From contig JAOANR010000003.1 in NCBI GenBank assembly GCA_030278955.1, positions 61,559,628 through 61,623,627 on the forward strand: a DNA stretch of 64,000 nt, read 5' to 3'. The DNA is from Hygrophila difformis. Lineage: Eukaryota > Streptophyta > Magnoliopsida > Lamiales > Acanthaceae. The notes below the pieces were generated by a model. It was not told the DNA's origin. It was given only the letters and a program-made list of their open reading frames with translations, and did no database searches. Each line of letters opens with the position of its first letter. Position 1 is the stretch's first letter. Made by a program: the position numbers and the translations under genes. This document shows, piece by piece, positions 21,807-32,788 of the stretch.

Positions 21807-24430
21807 TTTATTGTCAAATAGGATAGTAACTTATAATTGCCATTTCTAGTATTAGAATTATATGAAAAGTGTGATCCACAAGAGAGATCGATATTAGAAA
21901 ATATGAAATGATTCAGCAAATAGCCTTCTTACTTCTTGAGTGACCCTCGATTATGCCATAGTAATCATTCCTAAATTATTTCCACCCATTACTGCTTAAT
22001 AACGCACACTAAAAATGAGAATCATTCCTTCCTGGAGCGTTTAGTAATCATTCCTAAACCATTCCCATCATTCATATCCGATTTGGTGGCAATGTATCAT
22101 CATTCCTGGAGTGTTTCTGATCATCGTGCCTATTGAAGCGTTTCTGTTCCTCCCAGCTACACCAAATAATGGGAATTAAATTGGAGACTCCAACCATTGC
22201 TGTAGTTAAGGCCTTAGGAGATCCTGCACCAGTAAATACTCCTCCTAAACTTCCCATTTGAAAGAATTCGGACAGTGTGTGAGCGGGGCAGATCTTGTTC
22301 CAAATTCTCCAGATTTCCGAATCCCGAATTCTAGTAAGTGTATTTCGATTCTACCTCTCTTCGTCAGCCCCGATTGGTATCACGATTGTAAGATTTTGAA
22401 CTATCCTTCCTGTGTTCAAGGTGGCAGTCACTGGAGTGGAATTCCGGGATTGTGGTTTGGGTTTCCATCCGGAAAAAGGGCTATACAGTAGGTAGTTACA
22501 GTTCCTTCTATTCAATATCATGTGTAAGATTGTTATTTAGGATCCAATCTAACTTTCCGATGTCACTCGACGAAGTGCAATAGATGGCGCATTTCGTTTC
22601 TATTTCCTGTGTTACTCTCAAGGTTGTGGCTGTCGTCACTTTCAAAATCCTCCAACGCCAACTATTAAGGATGTAAGTTGATTCTTTTTACACCAAGTTT
22701 TGGTTGTGCAAACCTTCTTTTCACCGGCCATAATTGTGCAGATATATTCATACATATATTTTTCTTTTCCATGCTCTACATCATATGTTTTTCCATCCAG
22801 TCTTCATTTCCGCCATGTTGGTATTTTGCAAATCCATATCAATAATTATTAGGGTTAGCAAAGTTTTAAAAACATCATGTTGTCAAAATTCATACTCTGA
22901 TGAAGGTGATCTAATGGTGTATGTAGTACAGCTTTGTGTATATATATGTGTAGTCCCTGGATTGTGTACAACTTCCCTTCTTTGTCGAAAATGTATGATT
23001 GGTAATCCCAAGTTGCATAGGTATTCTTTTGAGTCCAGGAGAAGTCTGTTAATCTATTCCTAATATACTGAAATTGAACTTATAAGGATTGGCTATATTA
23101 ATAACTTGGCCTTTGATTATTCTTTTATTTAGGTATCAAACGCATTTTTCAGAAGTGGAATTGTTAAATTATATATATTACTATATGAAAATAGTTATGC
23201 TTATATATAAGGATTTTGAGAGTCAAATAGTTTGACTATATTACATGGATTTAAAGTATTTTTCGGAAATGCCAAGAGAATAATATTTTTATAACTAATG
23301 TGAAGAAATTTGATTTTGACAAGTGAGTATTTTAGAAATATGAATATCCGTGAAATTAAAATATTGTTCATGAGGATCCATGAGTTGAGAGATCTTTGAA
23401 ATATGTGTTGTTTGGATATTCATGAGATTTGTGAAATGAAATAAGAATATTTGGAAAAGTAAAAATTTTAAATTAAATAAAAGTTTATTTTTAAACCATT
23501 AGACTAGATTGAGTTTGATGCCAACTGAGATATTGAAGGGTTATATGCATTTGGCGTGTGCTGTAAAAGCCACCCCCCTCTTGCCATGACGGCATTTAAA
23601 ATATTATGCATGTATGAGTCTACACTCTTAGGTGGATCCGTATGGGTTGCCTAAGACTCCGGAGTGTGTCTGTGTATGAGTCCGCTGCATTGCATCGTTG
23701 TAGAGATTGTCTTGCAAACGAGAAATATTTTGGATCCGTGTAGAGATTGCTTTGCAATCGAGAAATATTTGGATCCGTGTAGAGATTGCTCGCAATCGAG
23801 AAATATTGTAGAGATTGCTTTGCAATCGAGAAATACTGAAGAGATTGCCTTGCAATCGAGAAATAAATTATGTGGTGTCCTCTTTCTAGGCCAATGGAAA
23901 AACAAATATTCTTGTGGTGAAGTATCGCTTATATTTTTAAATTCAAAGCGTGTCTTTTATCAAGTATTTTATTGTACTAAATTAAATTTAAATTGTATTT
24001 TAAATGAGTCAATCCCTTTTTAAAACCCATCACTTGGTGTGGTGGGGGTTGACTTACTCAGTACCATTGGTACTGATAAATGTTGTGCGATTTCTTTTAC
24101 AGATATCAGAAGAAAGCATCAAGCATGTGCATCGGGAAGGGGAAAATATTTTATCAAAGACATGTCGCACATTTAATTACTTGTTATATTATGGATATGC
24201 ATTTTCCTTACTTTATTTTATTTTATTTTCCGCAAGCGCAAAGAAGATTACTTAAACAAACCATCGACAAATGATTTTTATTCCGGGATATATTTTTAAG
24301 TGGATTTTATTTAAAAATTTTGGTACAACATAGCCTTGCATCTTTCAAGTGAGCTCGAAATGGTTCGCGTCTTGCTTGGAAGGTGTGGCGGTGACATCCT
24401 GGCCTGGGTTACCAAAACCGGGGTGTTACA
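21722..24430 (+). repeat. 5' LTR (2709 bp)
   Basis: Starts TGTAATACCCGAGAAATTAC, ends CCGGGGTGTTACA. It contains an ATT microsatellite near 21776-21803 and a hairpin-rich tandem array at 23697-23865. The longest open frames inside arise from this array and from A/T-poor patches, and show no known domain. Confidence 0.92.
23697..23865 (+). repeat. Tandem array of GATTGC-N3-GCAATC hairpin units in the 5' LTR
   Basis: Five units of about 28-43 bp each carry GTAGAGATTGCTTTGCAATC or a variant, followed by GAGAAATATT and, in three units, TGGATCCGT. The GATTGC/GCAATC arms can pair across a 2-3 nt loop; the right arm is more constant than the left (GATTGTCTTGCAA, GATTGCTCGCAATC, GATTGCCTTGCAATC). 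Confidence 0.8.
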
Positions 24431-25330
24431 AAGTGGTATCAGAGCCCGTAAATTTTTAAAGCATTTATTTTTAAAGCTAATATCTGATACCAGAGTGGTA
24501 TCAGAGCCCGGAATTTTTTTAATTTTAAAGTTATTATTTTTCGGCCCATTATAGAGGTCCAAAATTTTTAAGATATTATTTCCATGGAAAATATTTAAAA
24601 CCCCATAGAATGAAATAATGAAAATTATTATTATGTTTTTAGTATGACAAGCTTCAAACAATTACATGAATTTTCTTTTTTTTGGGGGGATTAATTTGCA
24701 TACATGGTATGCATCTTATGTGTGTTATTCTTATATTATTGTTGAAGTATTGTAGAACATGAATCTTAGATTGCCTTATTCTTAGATCTTGTTCGCCTCT
24801 GATCTACTAAGCGTGTTCATCTCTCCTCTTTGCCCGATTTTGTCTCGTAGAATTATTCTGAACTTGTTATGCTGATAAGAAATTCAATAAATCCATGAAG
24901 AGGATTGAAATTTTATTTCCTCCCCTGTCTAGATTGTTATTTATATCCATCATTGGGCACTCATCTTTTTCTGCCTTTCTCGTTTCTATCATGTAGCTCT
25001 TCCCCTAGTCACTATGTTATGACTATCGAGCAACCTAATATGCTATATAAATTTTGACCGCCCATGGACCATGGATTGAGAACTAAGTTTTGAGGATAAG
25101 TTGGACGAGAATCATGACAACTTAGCTGCACATGGCAAGGGTACCATGTTTAACCATTGTCCGAAGGATGCTATACCTTATAACCATTTGAACTACACAC
25201 AACTTCGAGGACCAAGTTGATTCTCAAGGTGGGTAGATTGTAATACCCGAGAATTTGTTCATAAGGTCACAAGCAACCTTAGAATGATACGCAACTTCGA
25301 GGACGAAGTTGATTCTTAAGGAGGGTAGAT
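24431..25330 (+). other. Non-coding interior of the LTR element
   Basis: This 900-bp internal region has no gag or pol words. It contains the doubled PBS, AT-rich sequence, and near its right end GAGGACCAAGTTGATTCTCA (near 25206) and GAGGACGAAGTTGATTCTTA (near 25299). The real polypurine tract AAGGAGGGTAGAT is at 25318-25330. An imperfect earlier copy of the tract and LTR start, AAGGTGGGTAGATTGTAATA, begins near 25228. Confidence 0.85.
24434..24445 (+). promoter_or_regulatory. Primer-binding site of the LTR element
   Basis: TGGTATCAGAGC, three bases after the end of the 5' LTR, is complementary to the 3' end of plant initiator Met-tRNA, the standard minus-strand primer. A second TGGTATCAGAGC lies at 24496-24507. 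Confidence 0.9.
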
Positions 25331-25383
25331 TGTAATACCCGAGAAATTACCCGAAAGAATTTCATTAGCTAAATCCATTTAGC

Positions 25384-25444
<61 letters not shown>

Positions 25445-28071
25445 ATTTATTGTCAAATAGGATAGTAACTTATAATTGCCATTTCTAGTATTAGAATTAT
25501 ATGAAAAGTGTGATCCACAAGAGAGATCGATATTAGAAAATATGAAATGATTCAGCAAATAGCCTTCTTACTTCTTGAGTGACCCTCGATTATGCCATAG
25601 TAATCATTCCTAAATTATTTCCACCCATTACTGCTTAATAACGCACACTAATAATGAGAATCATTCCTTCCTGGAGCGTTTAGTAATCATTCCTAAACCA
25701 TTCCCATCATTCATATCCGATTTGGTGGCAATGTATCATCATTCCTGGAGTGTTTCTGATCATCGTGCCTACTGAAGCATTTCTGTTCCTCCCAGCTACA
25801 CCAAATAATGGGAATTAAATTGGAGACTCCAACCATTGCTGTAGTTAAGGCCTTAGGAGATCCTGCACCAGTAAATACTCCTCCTAAACTTCCCATTTGA
25901 AAGAATTCGGACAGTGTGTGAGCGGGGCAGATCTTGTTCCAAATTCTCCAGATTTCCGAATCCCGAATTCTAGTAAGTGTATTTCGATTCTACCTCTCTT
26001 CGTCAGCCCCGATTGGTATCACGATTGTAAGATTTTGAACTATCCTTCCTGTGTTCAAGGTGGCAGTCACTGGAGTGGAATTCCGGGATTGTGGTTTGGG
26101 TTTCCATCCGGAAAAAGGGCTATACAGTAGGTAGTTACAGTTCCTTCTATTCAATATCATGTGTAAGATTGTTATTTAGGATCCAATCTAACTTTCCGAT
26201 GTCACTCGACGAAGTGCAATAGGTGGCGCATTTCGTTTCTATTTCCTGTGTTACTCTCAAGGTTGTGGCTGTCGTCACTTTCAAAATCCTCCAACGCCAA
26301 CTATTAAGGATGTAAGTTGATTCTTTTTACACCAAGTTTTGGTTGTGCAAACCTTCTTTTCACCGGCCATAATTGTGCAGATATATTCATACATATATTT
26401 TTCTTTTCCATGCTCTACATCATATGTTTTTCCATCCAGTCTTCATTTCCGCCATGTTGGTATTTTGCAAATCCATATCAATAATTATTAGGGTTAGCAA
26501 AGTTCTAAAAGCATCCTGTTGTCAAAATTCATACTCTGATGAAGGTGATCTAATGGTGTATGTAGTACAGCTTTGTGTATATATATGTGTAGTCCCTGGA
26601 TTGTGTACAACTTCCCTTCTTTGTCGAAAATGTATGATTGGTAATCCCAAGTTGCATAGGTATTCTTTTGAGTCCAGGAGAAGTCTGTTAATCTATTCCT
26701 AATATACAGAAATTGAACTTATAAGGATTGGCTATATTAATAACTTGGCCTTTGATTATTCTTTTATTTAGGTATCAAACGCATTTTTCAGAAGTGGAAT
26801 TGTTAAATTATATATATTACTATATGAAAATAGTTATGCTTATATATAAGGATTTTGAGAGTCAAATAGTTTGACTATATTACATGGATTTAAAGTATTT
26901 TTCGGAAATGCCAAGAGAATAATATTTTTATAACTAATGTGAAGAAATTTGATTTTGACAAGTGAGTATTTTAGAAATATGAATATCCGTAAAATTAAAA
27001 TATTGCTCATGAGGATCCATGAGTTGAGAGATCTCTGAAATATGTGTTGTTTGGATATTCATGAGATTTGTGAAATGAAATAAGAATATTTGGAAAAGTA
27101 AAAATTTTAAATTAAATAAAAGTTTATTTTTAAACCATTAGACTAGATTGAGTTTGATGCCATCTGAGATATTGGAGGGTTATATGCATTTGGCGTGTGC
27201 TGTAAAAGCCACCCCCCTTGCCATGACGGCATTTGAAATATTATGCATGTATGAGTCTACACTCTTAGGTGGATCCGTATGGGTTGCCTAAGACTCCGGA
27301 GTGTGTCTGTGTATGAGTCCGCTGCATTGCATCGTTGTAGAGATTGTCTTGCAATCGAGAAATATTTTGGATCCGTGTAGAGATTTCTTTGCAATCGAGA
27401 AATATTTGGATCCGTGTAGAGATTGCTCGCAATCGAGAAATATTGTAGAGATTGCTTTGCAATCGAGAAATACTGAAGAGATTGCCTTGCAATCGAGAAA
27501 TACATTATGTGGTGTCCTCTTTCTAGGCCAATGGAAAAACAAATATTCTTGTGGTGAATTATCGCTTATATTTTTAAATTCAAAGCGTGTCTTTTATCAA
27601 GTATTTTATTGTACTAAATTAAATTTAAATTGTATTTTAAATGAGTCAATCCCTTTTTAAAACCCATCACTTGGTGTGGTGGGGGTTGACTTACTCAGTA
27701 CCATTGGTACTGATAAATGTTGTGCGATTTCTTTTACAGATATCAGAAGAAAGCATCAAACATATGCATCGGGAAGGGGAAAATATTTTATCAAAGACAT
27801 GTCGCACATTTAATTACTTGTTATATTATGGATATGCATTTTCCTTACTTTATTTTATTTTATTTTCCGCAAGCACAAAGAAGATTACTTAAATAAACCA
27901 TCGACAAATGATTTTTATTCCGGGATATATTTTTAAGTGGATTTTATTTTAAAATTTTGGTACAACATAGCCTTGCATCTTTCAAGTGAGCTCGAAATGG
28001 TTCGCGTCTTGCTTGGAAGGTGTGGCGGTGACATCCTGGCCTGGGTTACCAAAACCGGCCGGGGTGTTACA
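25331..28071 (+). repeat. 3' LTR (2741 bp)
   Basis: Nearly identical to the 5' LTR. The main differences are a longer ATT microsatellite (25384-25442), CCGGCCGGGGTG for CCGGGGTG near the end, and scattered substitutions. The hairpin array is conserved at about 27336-27505. Confidence 0.92.
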
Positions 28072-28076
28072 GTACT

Positions 28077-30834
28077 TCCTGATGAAGTTGATAAGGCTCT
28101 TTCACAGTCCCGTTTATTTGCCGCGCCAGGCCCTGACGGTTTCCCCGCCGCTTTCTACAAACATCATTGGGCGGATATTGGTGATGATATCTGAAAGGTG
28201 GTGCAGCAGGCGTTTCTTGAAGGTTCCTTCAATCCAATTCTCGCCATGGCTCATATTTGTCTCATACCTAAAATCTCAGTCCCGAATTCGATCAAGCAAT
28301 TCCGTCCGATTACTCTGTGTAACATGGCCTACAAATTTATCTCCAAGGTTGCTGTCAACAGACTTCGGCCAATTTTAAGCAACTATATCTCCCCTCTTTA
28401 GTCCGCTTTCTTGCCGGAAAGAGGTACAATGGATAATGCAATTCTTCTACAAGAGCTGGTCTATTCATTATCCCGTGCCAATTCGCGACATAAGGATATT
28501 ATTGTTAAAATTGACCCTGAAAAGGCTTACGACAATGTGCGTTGGTCTTTCCTGGACGATTGTTTGTGTCAAATGAAGATCCCTGGGCCACTGCGACAAA
28601 TCATTATGTATTGTGTCACATCCCCAGAATTATCTATTATTTGGAATGGCGTTGCTCTGGAGGGATTTGGCCTAAGAGAAGGCTTCGTCAGGGTGATCCT
28701 CTCTCACCGTATCTATTTAATGTGATAATGGAGAGACTCTCAGTTGCTACTAATCACGCGGTAGCACTCGGGAAGTGGCATCCGATTAAACTATCAAGAG
28801 CAGGGACGGGCATACCTCACTTACTTTTTGCGGATGATCTGATTTTGTGTACCCAAGCGAATGAGAATAGTATTCTGACGATGGCTGCTACACTAAATGA
28901 ATTTGCTCAATGGTCAGGCTTTAAAATCAATTCAATCAAATCTTTAGCCTTTGCCTCTAGACGTGTGTCATCTACTGAACGTGCATGGCTTACTGTTGCT
29001 CTTCCTATTACATTCACAGAACAATTAGGGAAGTACCTGGGGTTTCACATGCACCATGGCAGGGTGTCCCGCCAATCCTATGAATATATTTTGGAAAATA
29101 TGGACAAGAGATTATCTATGTGGGCGATGCGAATTCTCAATAAGCCAGGGTGAATCACACTTGCCAGACATGTGTTGGCTTCAATACCCGTCTATCCCAT
29201 ACAGATAGGCTGGCTCCCAGCCTCAATTTGTCGACGGATTGACCAACACATTCGTACTTTCATTTGGAAAGATCGGCAGGGGCATGGATTGAATCTTATT
29301 AACTGGGATAGGATTGCGCTTCCTAGGGCTAATGGAGGACTGGGATTCCGTCAGGCCCGTCGTGCTAACATAGCTCTTCTTGGTAAGCTTGTCCATGAGT
29401 TTTTCCTTGGGCGTTCCAAGCGCTGGAGTGCCGAGCTTAGGGCCATTTATATGACGTCTGATGCTTCCTTTGCTGAGTTACGGACTACAGGTTCATTTAC
29501 TTGGCGAAGTATCCGGAAGGCGGCTTTGAGTTTACTTGGAGGGTTTTCTTACAAGCTCGGAAATGGCAGCAGCTCACTATGGTTTTCCCCATGGCTTAAT
29601 GGAAAACTCTTGGGGCCGAGAGTGAATTTCATTGAGCATTCTGATACTGCACTTCAGGTTCGCGACATTATTCAAGGCCATGCATGGGATCTCTCGGCTA
29701 TCACTACTATTCTCCCTCAAGATGTGCGTAATGAAATCATTGAGCGCCCCCCACCCTTTCTTCACCACAGCTCTATGGATGGTTGGTGTTGGGGGCAGAC
29801 TAATCATGGTACCTACTCTGCTAAGTCGGGATACAATTATTTGGTGCAAAGCATGACTGTTGGGACAAATTGGTCTTGGATTTGGAAGTCTCATTGGCCC
29901 GAGCGAATTTGCTTTTTTCTTTGGTTGGTGGCATGGGAAGCTCTCCCATGTAATTCTCTTCGATATAATCGTCACCTGGCCAGCTCTCCCCTCTGTCAAA
30001 TTTGTGGAGATGTGGTTGAAGATTGGCGGCATTGTATTTTCTCTTGTCCTTGGACTATCGTGGTGTGGAAATCTATTGGTGTTGGCATCCCCCGGATCTT
30101 GATACCATTGACAGACCTAATATCCGGATTTGGCTTCAAGGTATGGCTCGTGTATATGGTGCTATTTTCCTTGCAGGTATGTGGCACATATGGCGGGAGC
30201 GCAACACCAGGGTTTTCCAAGCTCAAGCCTCTAACACTCAAGCTGTTGTGAGGCGTATCACCTTGCGGATGCCATTGATCGGCAGCAACCTCAAACTCGC
30301 AGGTCCTCATCTGCTCAGCGGTTTATATACTAGAATATGGGGGATTGGGAAGGAATCTTTCTTCACACTGATGGATCTTTACTGGGGAGTGCAAAGCGAG
30401 CTGGGTTTGGGGCGGTTGTGAGACAACAAGATGGAAGCTGGATAGTTGGGGCATCAGGATATCTTGGTGAGGTTACTGTGTTGCAAGCGGAATTGGCCGG
30501 CCTTGCACATGGTCTCCAGTTGGCCTTGGACCATGGGATATACAATTTATGTTGCTGTTGCGACTCTTTGGAGGCGGTTAGGTTGGTTAATTCATCTTGG
30601 AATAATAATCGCTGGCTGTCGAATTACCTCAACCGTATTCGAGAGCTTCGAACTCTATTCCAAGCTTGCCGGATTCAACATGTGTTAAGGGAGGGTAATA
30701 CAGTTGCTGATTTTCTCGCCAAGAGAGGAGCCGATGATGAACTCTTCTTCACGACTTGGGCCTTTCCGCCTGATCCTCTCAAGACTCTTCTTTCAGCGGA
30801 CGCGATGGGAACTTGGTTCCTGAGGGCTCGTTGA
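28077..30834 (+). pseudogene. LINE ORF2, 3' part (reverse transcriptase, zf-RVT, RNase H)
   Basis: Removing the LTR element and one GTACT rejoins the frame exactly (HVL to PDEVDKA). Visible: PGPDGFPAAFYK, FRPITLCNMAYK, KIDPEKAYDNVRW (palm motif A), RQGDPLSPYLF, LLFADDLILC (catalytic FADD), a zf-RVT segment (CQICG..DWRHCIFSCPW), and an RNase H domain with HTDGS, QAELAGL, CDSLEAV and REGNTVADFLAKR. Breaks: TGA near 28192 (Trp position), TAG at 28399-28401 (Gln position), a frameshift near 28685 before the RQGDPLSP motif, TGA at about 29151 (Arg position), and frame changes at about 30070-30340. The last frame ends at TGA 30834. Confidence 0.88.
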
Positions 30835-30932
30835 TTGTGTTTTTCAATCTATTTTGTTTTGTTTTTTTTTTCCTTCTTTTTCTCTAGCCTTGATTGGTTG
30901 TTCAGAGAAAAAAAAAAAAAACTAGAGTTTTT

Positions 30933-31574
30933 CAATATTTTCTTATATTAAATTTTATTTTTTATAGTAGAAGCAGTTTGTCTGAGTAATATAGAGCTTT
31001 TATAACTTAAGAAAATGTCCTGGGAATACCTGTATATGAAAAGAAAATACTCTCTTTAAATCCCTAAATAATATTTTCAATATTTTCATATATTAAAGTT
31101 TATATATATATTAGAAGTGTTTTTTATGAGGTATTTTTAATACTTTGGTTAATGCTGTAAGAAGATTGAAATTGATACGAAGGGAGAATTAATTTCTATA
31201 TGAAAATGACATTTCAACTAGAAATTATAATTATAATAAAAAAATACCTTGGCCCATTGGTTTTGTCACATTATTTAAATAGGTAGCCATCGATTGATTG
31301 GCAATATTTGGAATTTGGTAATTGTCAATCCACAGTTCCACACAACTCTTTTTAGAGGTTCCAATATTTAAGTTGGTGTATTTACCAAATTAAAAAAAAA
31401 TCAAGTATAGTATATGTTTATCTACCCACAAACAACCTAAAAACAACCCCTAATAAACTATATGTCCATTATAGTATTTTTAAGTTCCTCCTCTTTCAAA
31501 ATGAAATTTTTGCTATTTTTTTTTTTAATTTCCATAAAATCTAGATATTAAGCTGTGTAGGTTTAATGTTCTCT
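30933..31574. other. Flank of the LINE, with a short tandem duplication
   Basis: TTTCAATATTTTCTTATATT right after the 3' TSD recurs as TTTCAATATTTTCATATATT near 31077, preceded there by CTTTAAATCCCTAAA, which also occurs upstream of the 5' TSD. The LINE therefore inserted into one half of an older local duplication. No gene seen. Confidence 0.55.
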
Positions 31575-31735
31575 ATATATGGGAATGAGATTTGACCTCA
31601 GTGGTCATTTCTCATGCCTTTTAACCATATGTTGAGGGTTTGATTCCCACCCGGCCCCCTATCCCTCCCCTATATAATTTATGTGGTTTGGGCTCCCACA
31701 CACATTTGCCGACATATAGGTGTCAATTTTTAATA
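31575..31735 (+). repeat. SINE-A copy on the plus strand
   Basis: TTTGACCTCAGTGGTCATTT (A-box region), TTGAGGGTTTGATTCCCACC (B box), CCCCCTATCCCTCCCCTATA, ATTTATGTGGTTTGGGCTCC, then an A-rich tail (AATAATAAAAAA) near 31730. Confidence 0.7.
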
Positions 31736-31884
31736 ATAAAAAATGTTATCTATATAATGTTTGACTTTCGTGTAAAAAGTAATAATTCAGTCAAGTCCTA
31801 AACATTAAGTACTAATTAGCATGTAATTAATGGGATTTCGTACTAAAGTAGTTGGTTTCCCACTCAAACATAAGTGATTAAATT

Positions 31885-32395
31885 TTTTTTTTGAGAAGAA
31901 GTTTTTATTAATACTGCAAAACAAAGCGCAGGGATAGAGTCAATCCATGACATGCAAGCCTCTACCAGCAAAAATGCATGTGCTGTCAAAACATTATACA
32001 AAAACCAACGACTCAAAAATCTAATAATATTCCGAACAATGCAACAGTTAATACCATTCTTCCACCAAGCCTTCGCCGGACGCCCCTAATTTAGCCCAAT
32101 GGTTCCGTCGCATTCCTCTCCCTTAATATATATGTTGGAATCTCACTTCTCCAGCAAATGTCAAAATATCAACGATTGGATCCACTTTATGACGTTCATC
32201 GAATCACATTCAAAAACAAGCCTTAGAAGGGGAAAACTTTGGTCCCGAAGTAAGGCTCGACATACCCGGCTTATAGCCATGACTTCAGCTTCAGTCGAAT
32301 CCACAACACCAATGTAGTCAGACAACACAAAAATTACCTTCCCTTCTTCATCACGTATGACACCGCCAATACCCGCAAGCATATATGTTTTTCTT
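31885..32395 (-). mobile_element. 5'-truncated LINE fragment, RNase H end
   Basis: On the minus strand, frame 32382 to 32164 reads AGIGGVIRDEEGKVIFVLSD, TEAEVMAISRVCRALL and FECDSMNVIKWIQ, the Asp/Glu/Asp core of a LINE RNase H domain. Downstream the frame decays (stops after WIQ). The 3' tail is the T run at 31888-31896 read as poly(A). Confidence 0.7.
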
Positions 32396-32788
32396 TTATT
32401 TTTTTTTAGTTTTTACTTTTTTTTTTCCTATTAGTACCTTGATTTTATACTCACATCCATTTTATTTTTTTTAAAAAAAAAGCACTCCGTATTATATATG
32501 TTCCTAAGATATATGAAAGTAATAACCCATTTCGTTTATATATACAGTTAATTGTCAATTTAATCAAATAATTCTGTGAATTATTAAATCCATTTTCATA
32601 GTTTACTCATTCAGACGATTTTATACTATAGCCCTTAATGAACGTAATTAGTATACTCATTAAGGATTATTTACACTCATTAAGTGGCCAAATGATCAAA
32701 TTAAGTATGTTATAACTTAATCAAATTTAGTTGTGTTTTGTGGCCCTACTTTTCACTTATATCATGTTTGGATTAGCGTCTACAAACT
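32396..32788. other. AT-rich intergenic DNA, nothing recognised
   Basis: Poly-T and TA-rich DNA; a repeated ATTAAG/CTCATTAAG word near 32635-32690. No coding signal. Confidence 0.5.

Larger units (their letters stand above)
21717..28076 (+). mobile_element. Non-autonomous LTR retrotransposon inside the LINE
   Basis: The 6350-bp element (21722-28071) is bounded by TG...CA (TGTAATACCC ... GGTGTTACA) and by the 5-bp target duplication GTACT (21717-21721, 28072-28076). Two LTRs of about 2.7 kb enclose only 900 bp with no coding capacity. A primer-binding site matching the 3' end of plant initiator Met-tRNA follows the 5' LTR, and a purine tract precedes the 3' LTR. The PBS type and the GAGGACGAAGTTGATTCTTA motif before the purine tract resemble plant Ty3/Gypsy chromoviruses, so such an element may supply proteins in trans. 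By eye the LTRs differ at roughly 20-25 substitutions plus indels, about 1%, indicating a recent insertion. Confidence 0.9.
18882..30932 (+). mobile_element. Near full-length LINE with target-site duplication, split by an LTR element
   Basis: The 17-bp word AAAAAACTAGAGTTTTT occurs at 18882-18898 and again at 30916-30932 directly after the 3' A run, and reads as the target-site duplication. Between them lie ORF1 (DUF4283 and zinc knuckle) and ORF2 (endonuclease, reverse transcriptase, zinc-finger, RNase H) of a plant L1-type LINE, about 5.7 kb without the inserted LTR element. Only 14 bases separate the 5' TSD from the first ATG, so the 5' leader is missing or very short. Several stops and frameshifts show that it is dead. 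Confidence 0.88.

Noticed and set aside
23628..24023. Open frames on both strands over the LTR (for example repeated DCKAIST / CRDCFAIEKYLD words) suggesting a repeat protein
   Set aside because: The periodic peptide is produced by the hairpin array; frames on both strands are open for the same reason, and no domain or proper start is present. The same occurs at 27257-27660 in the other LTR.
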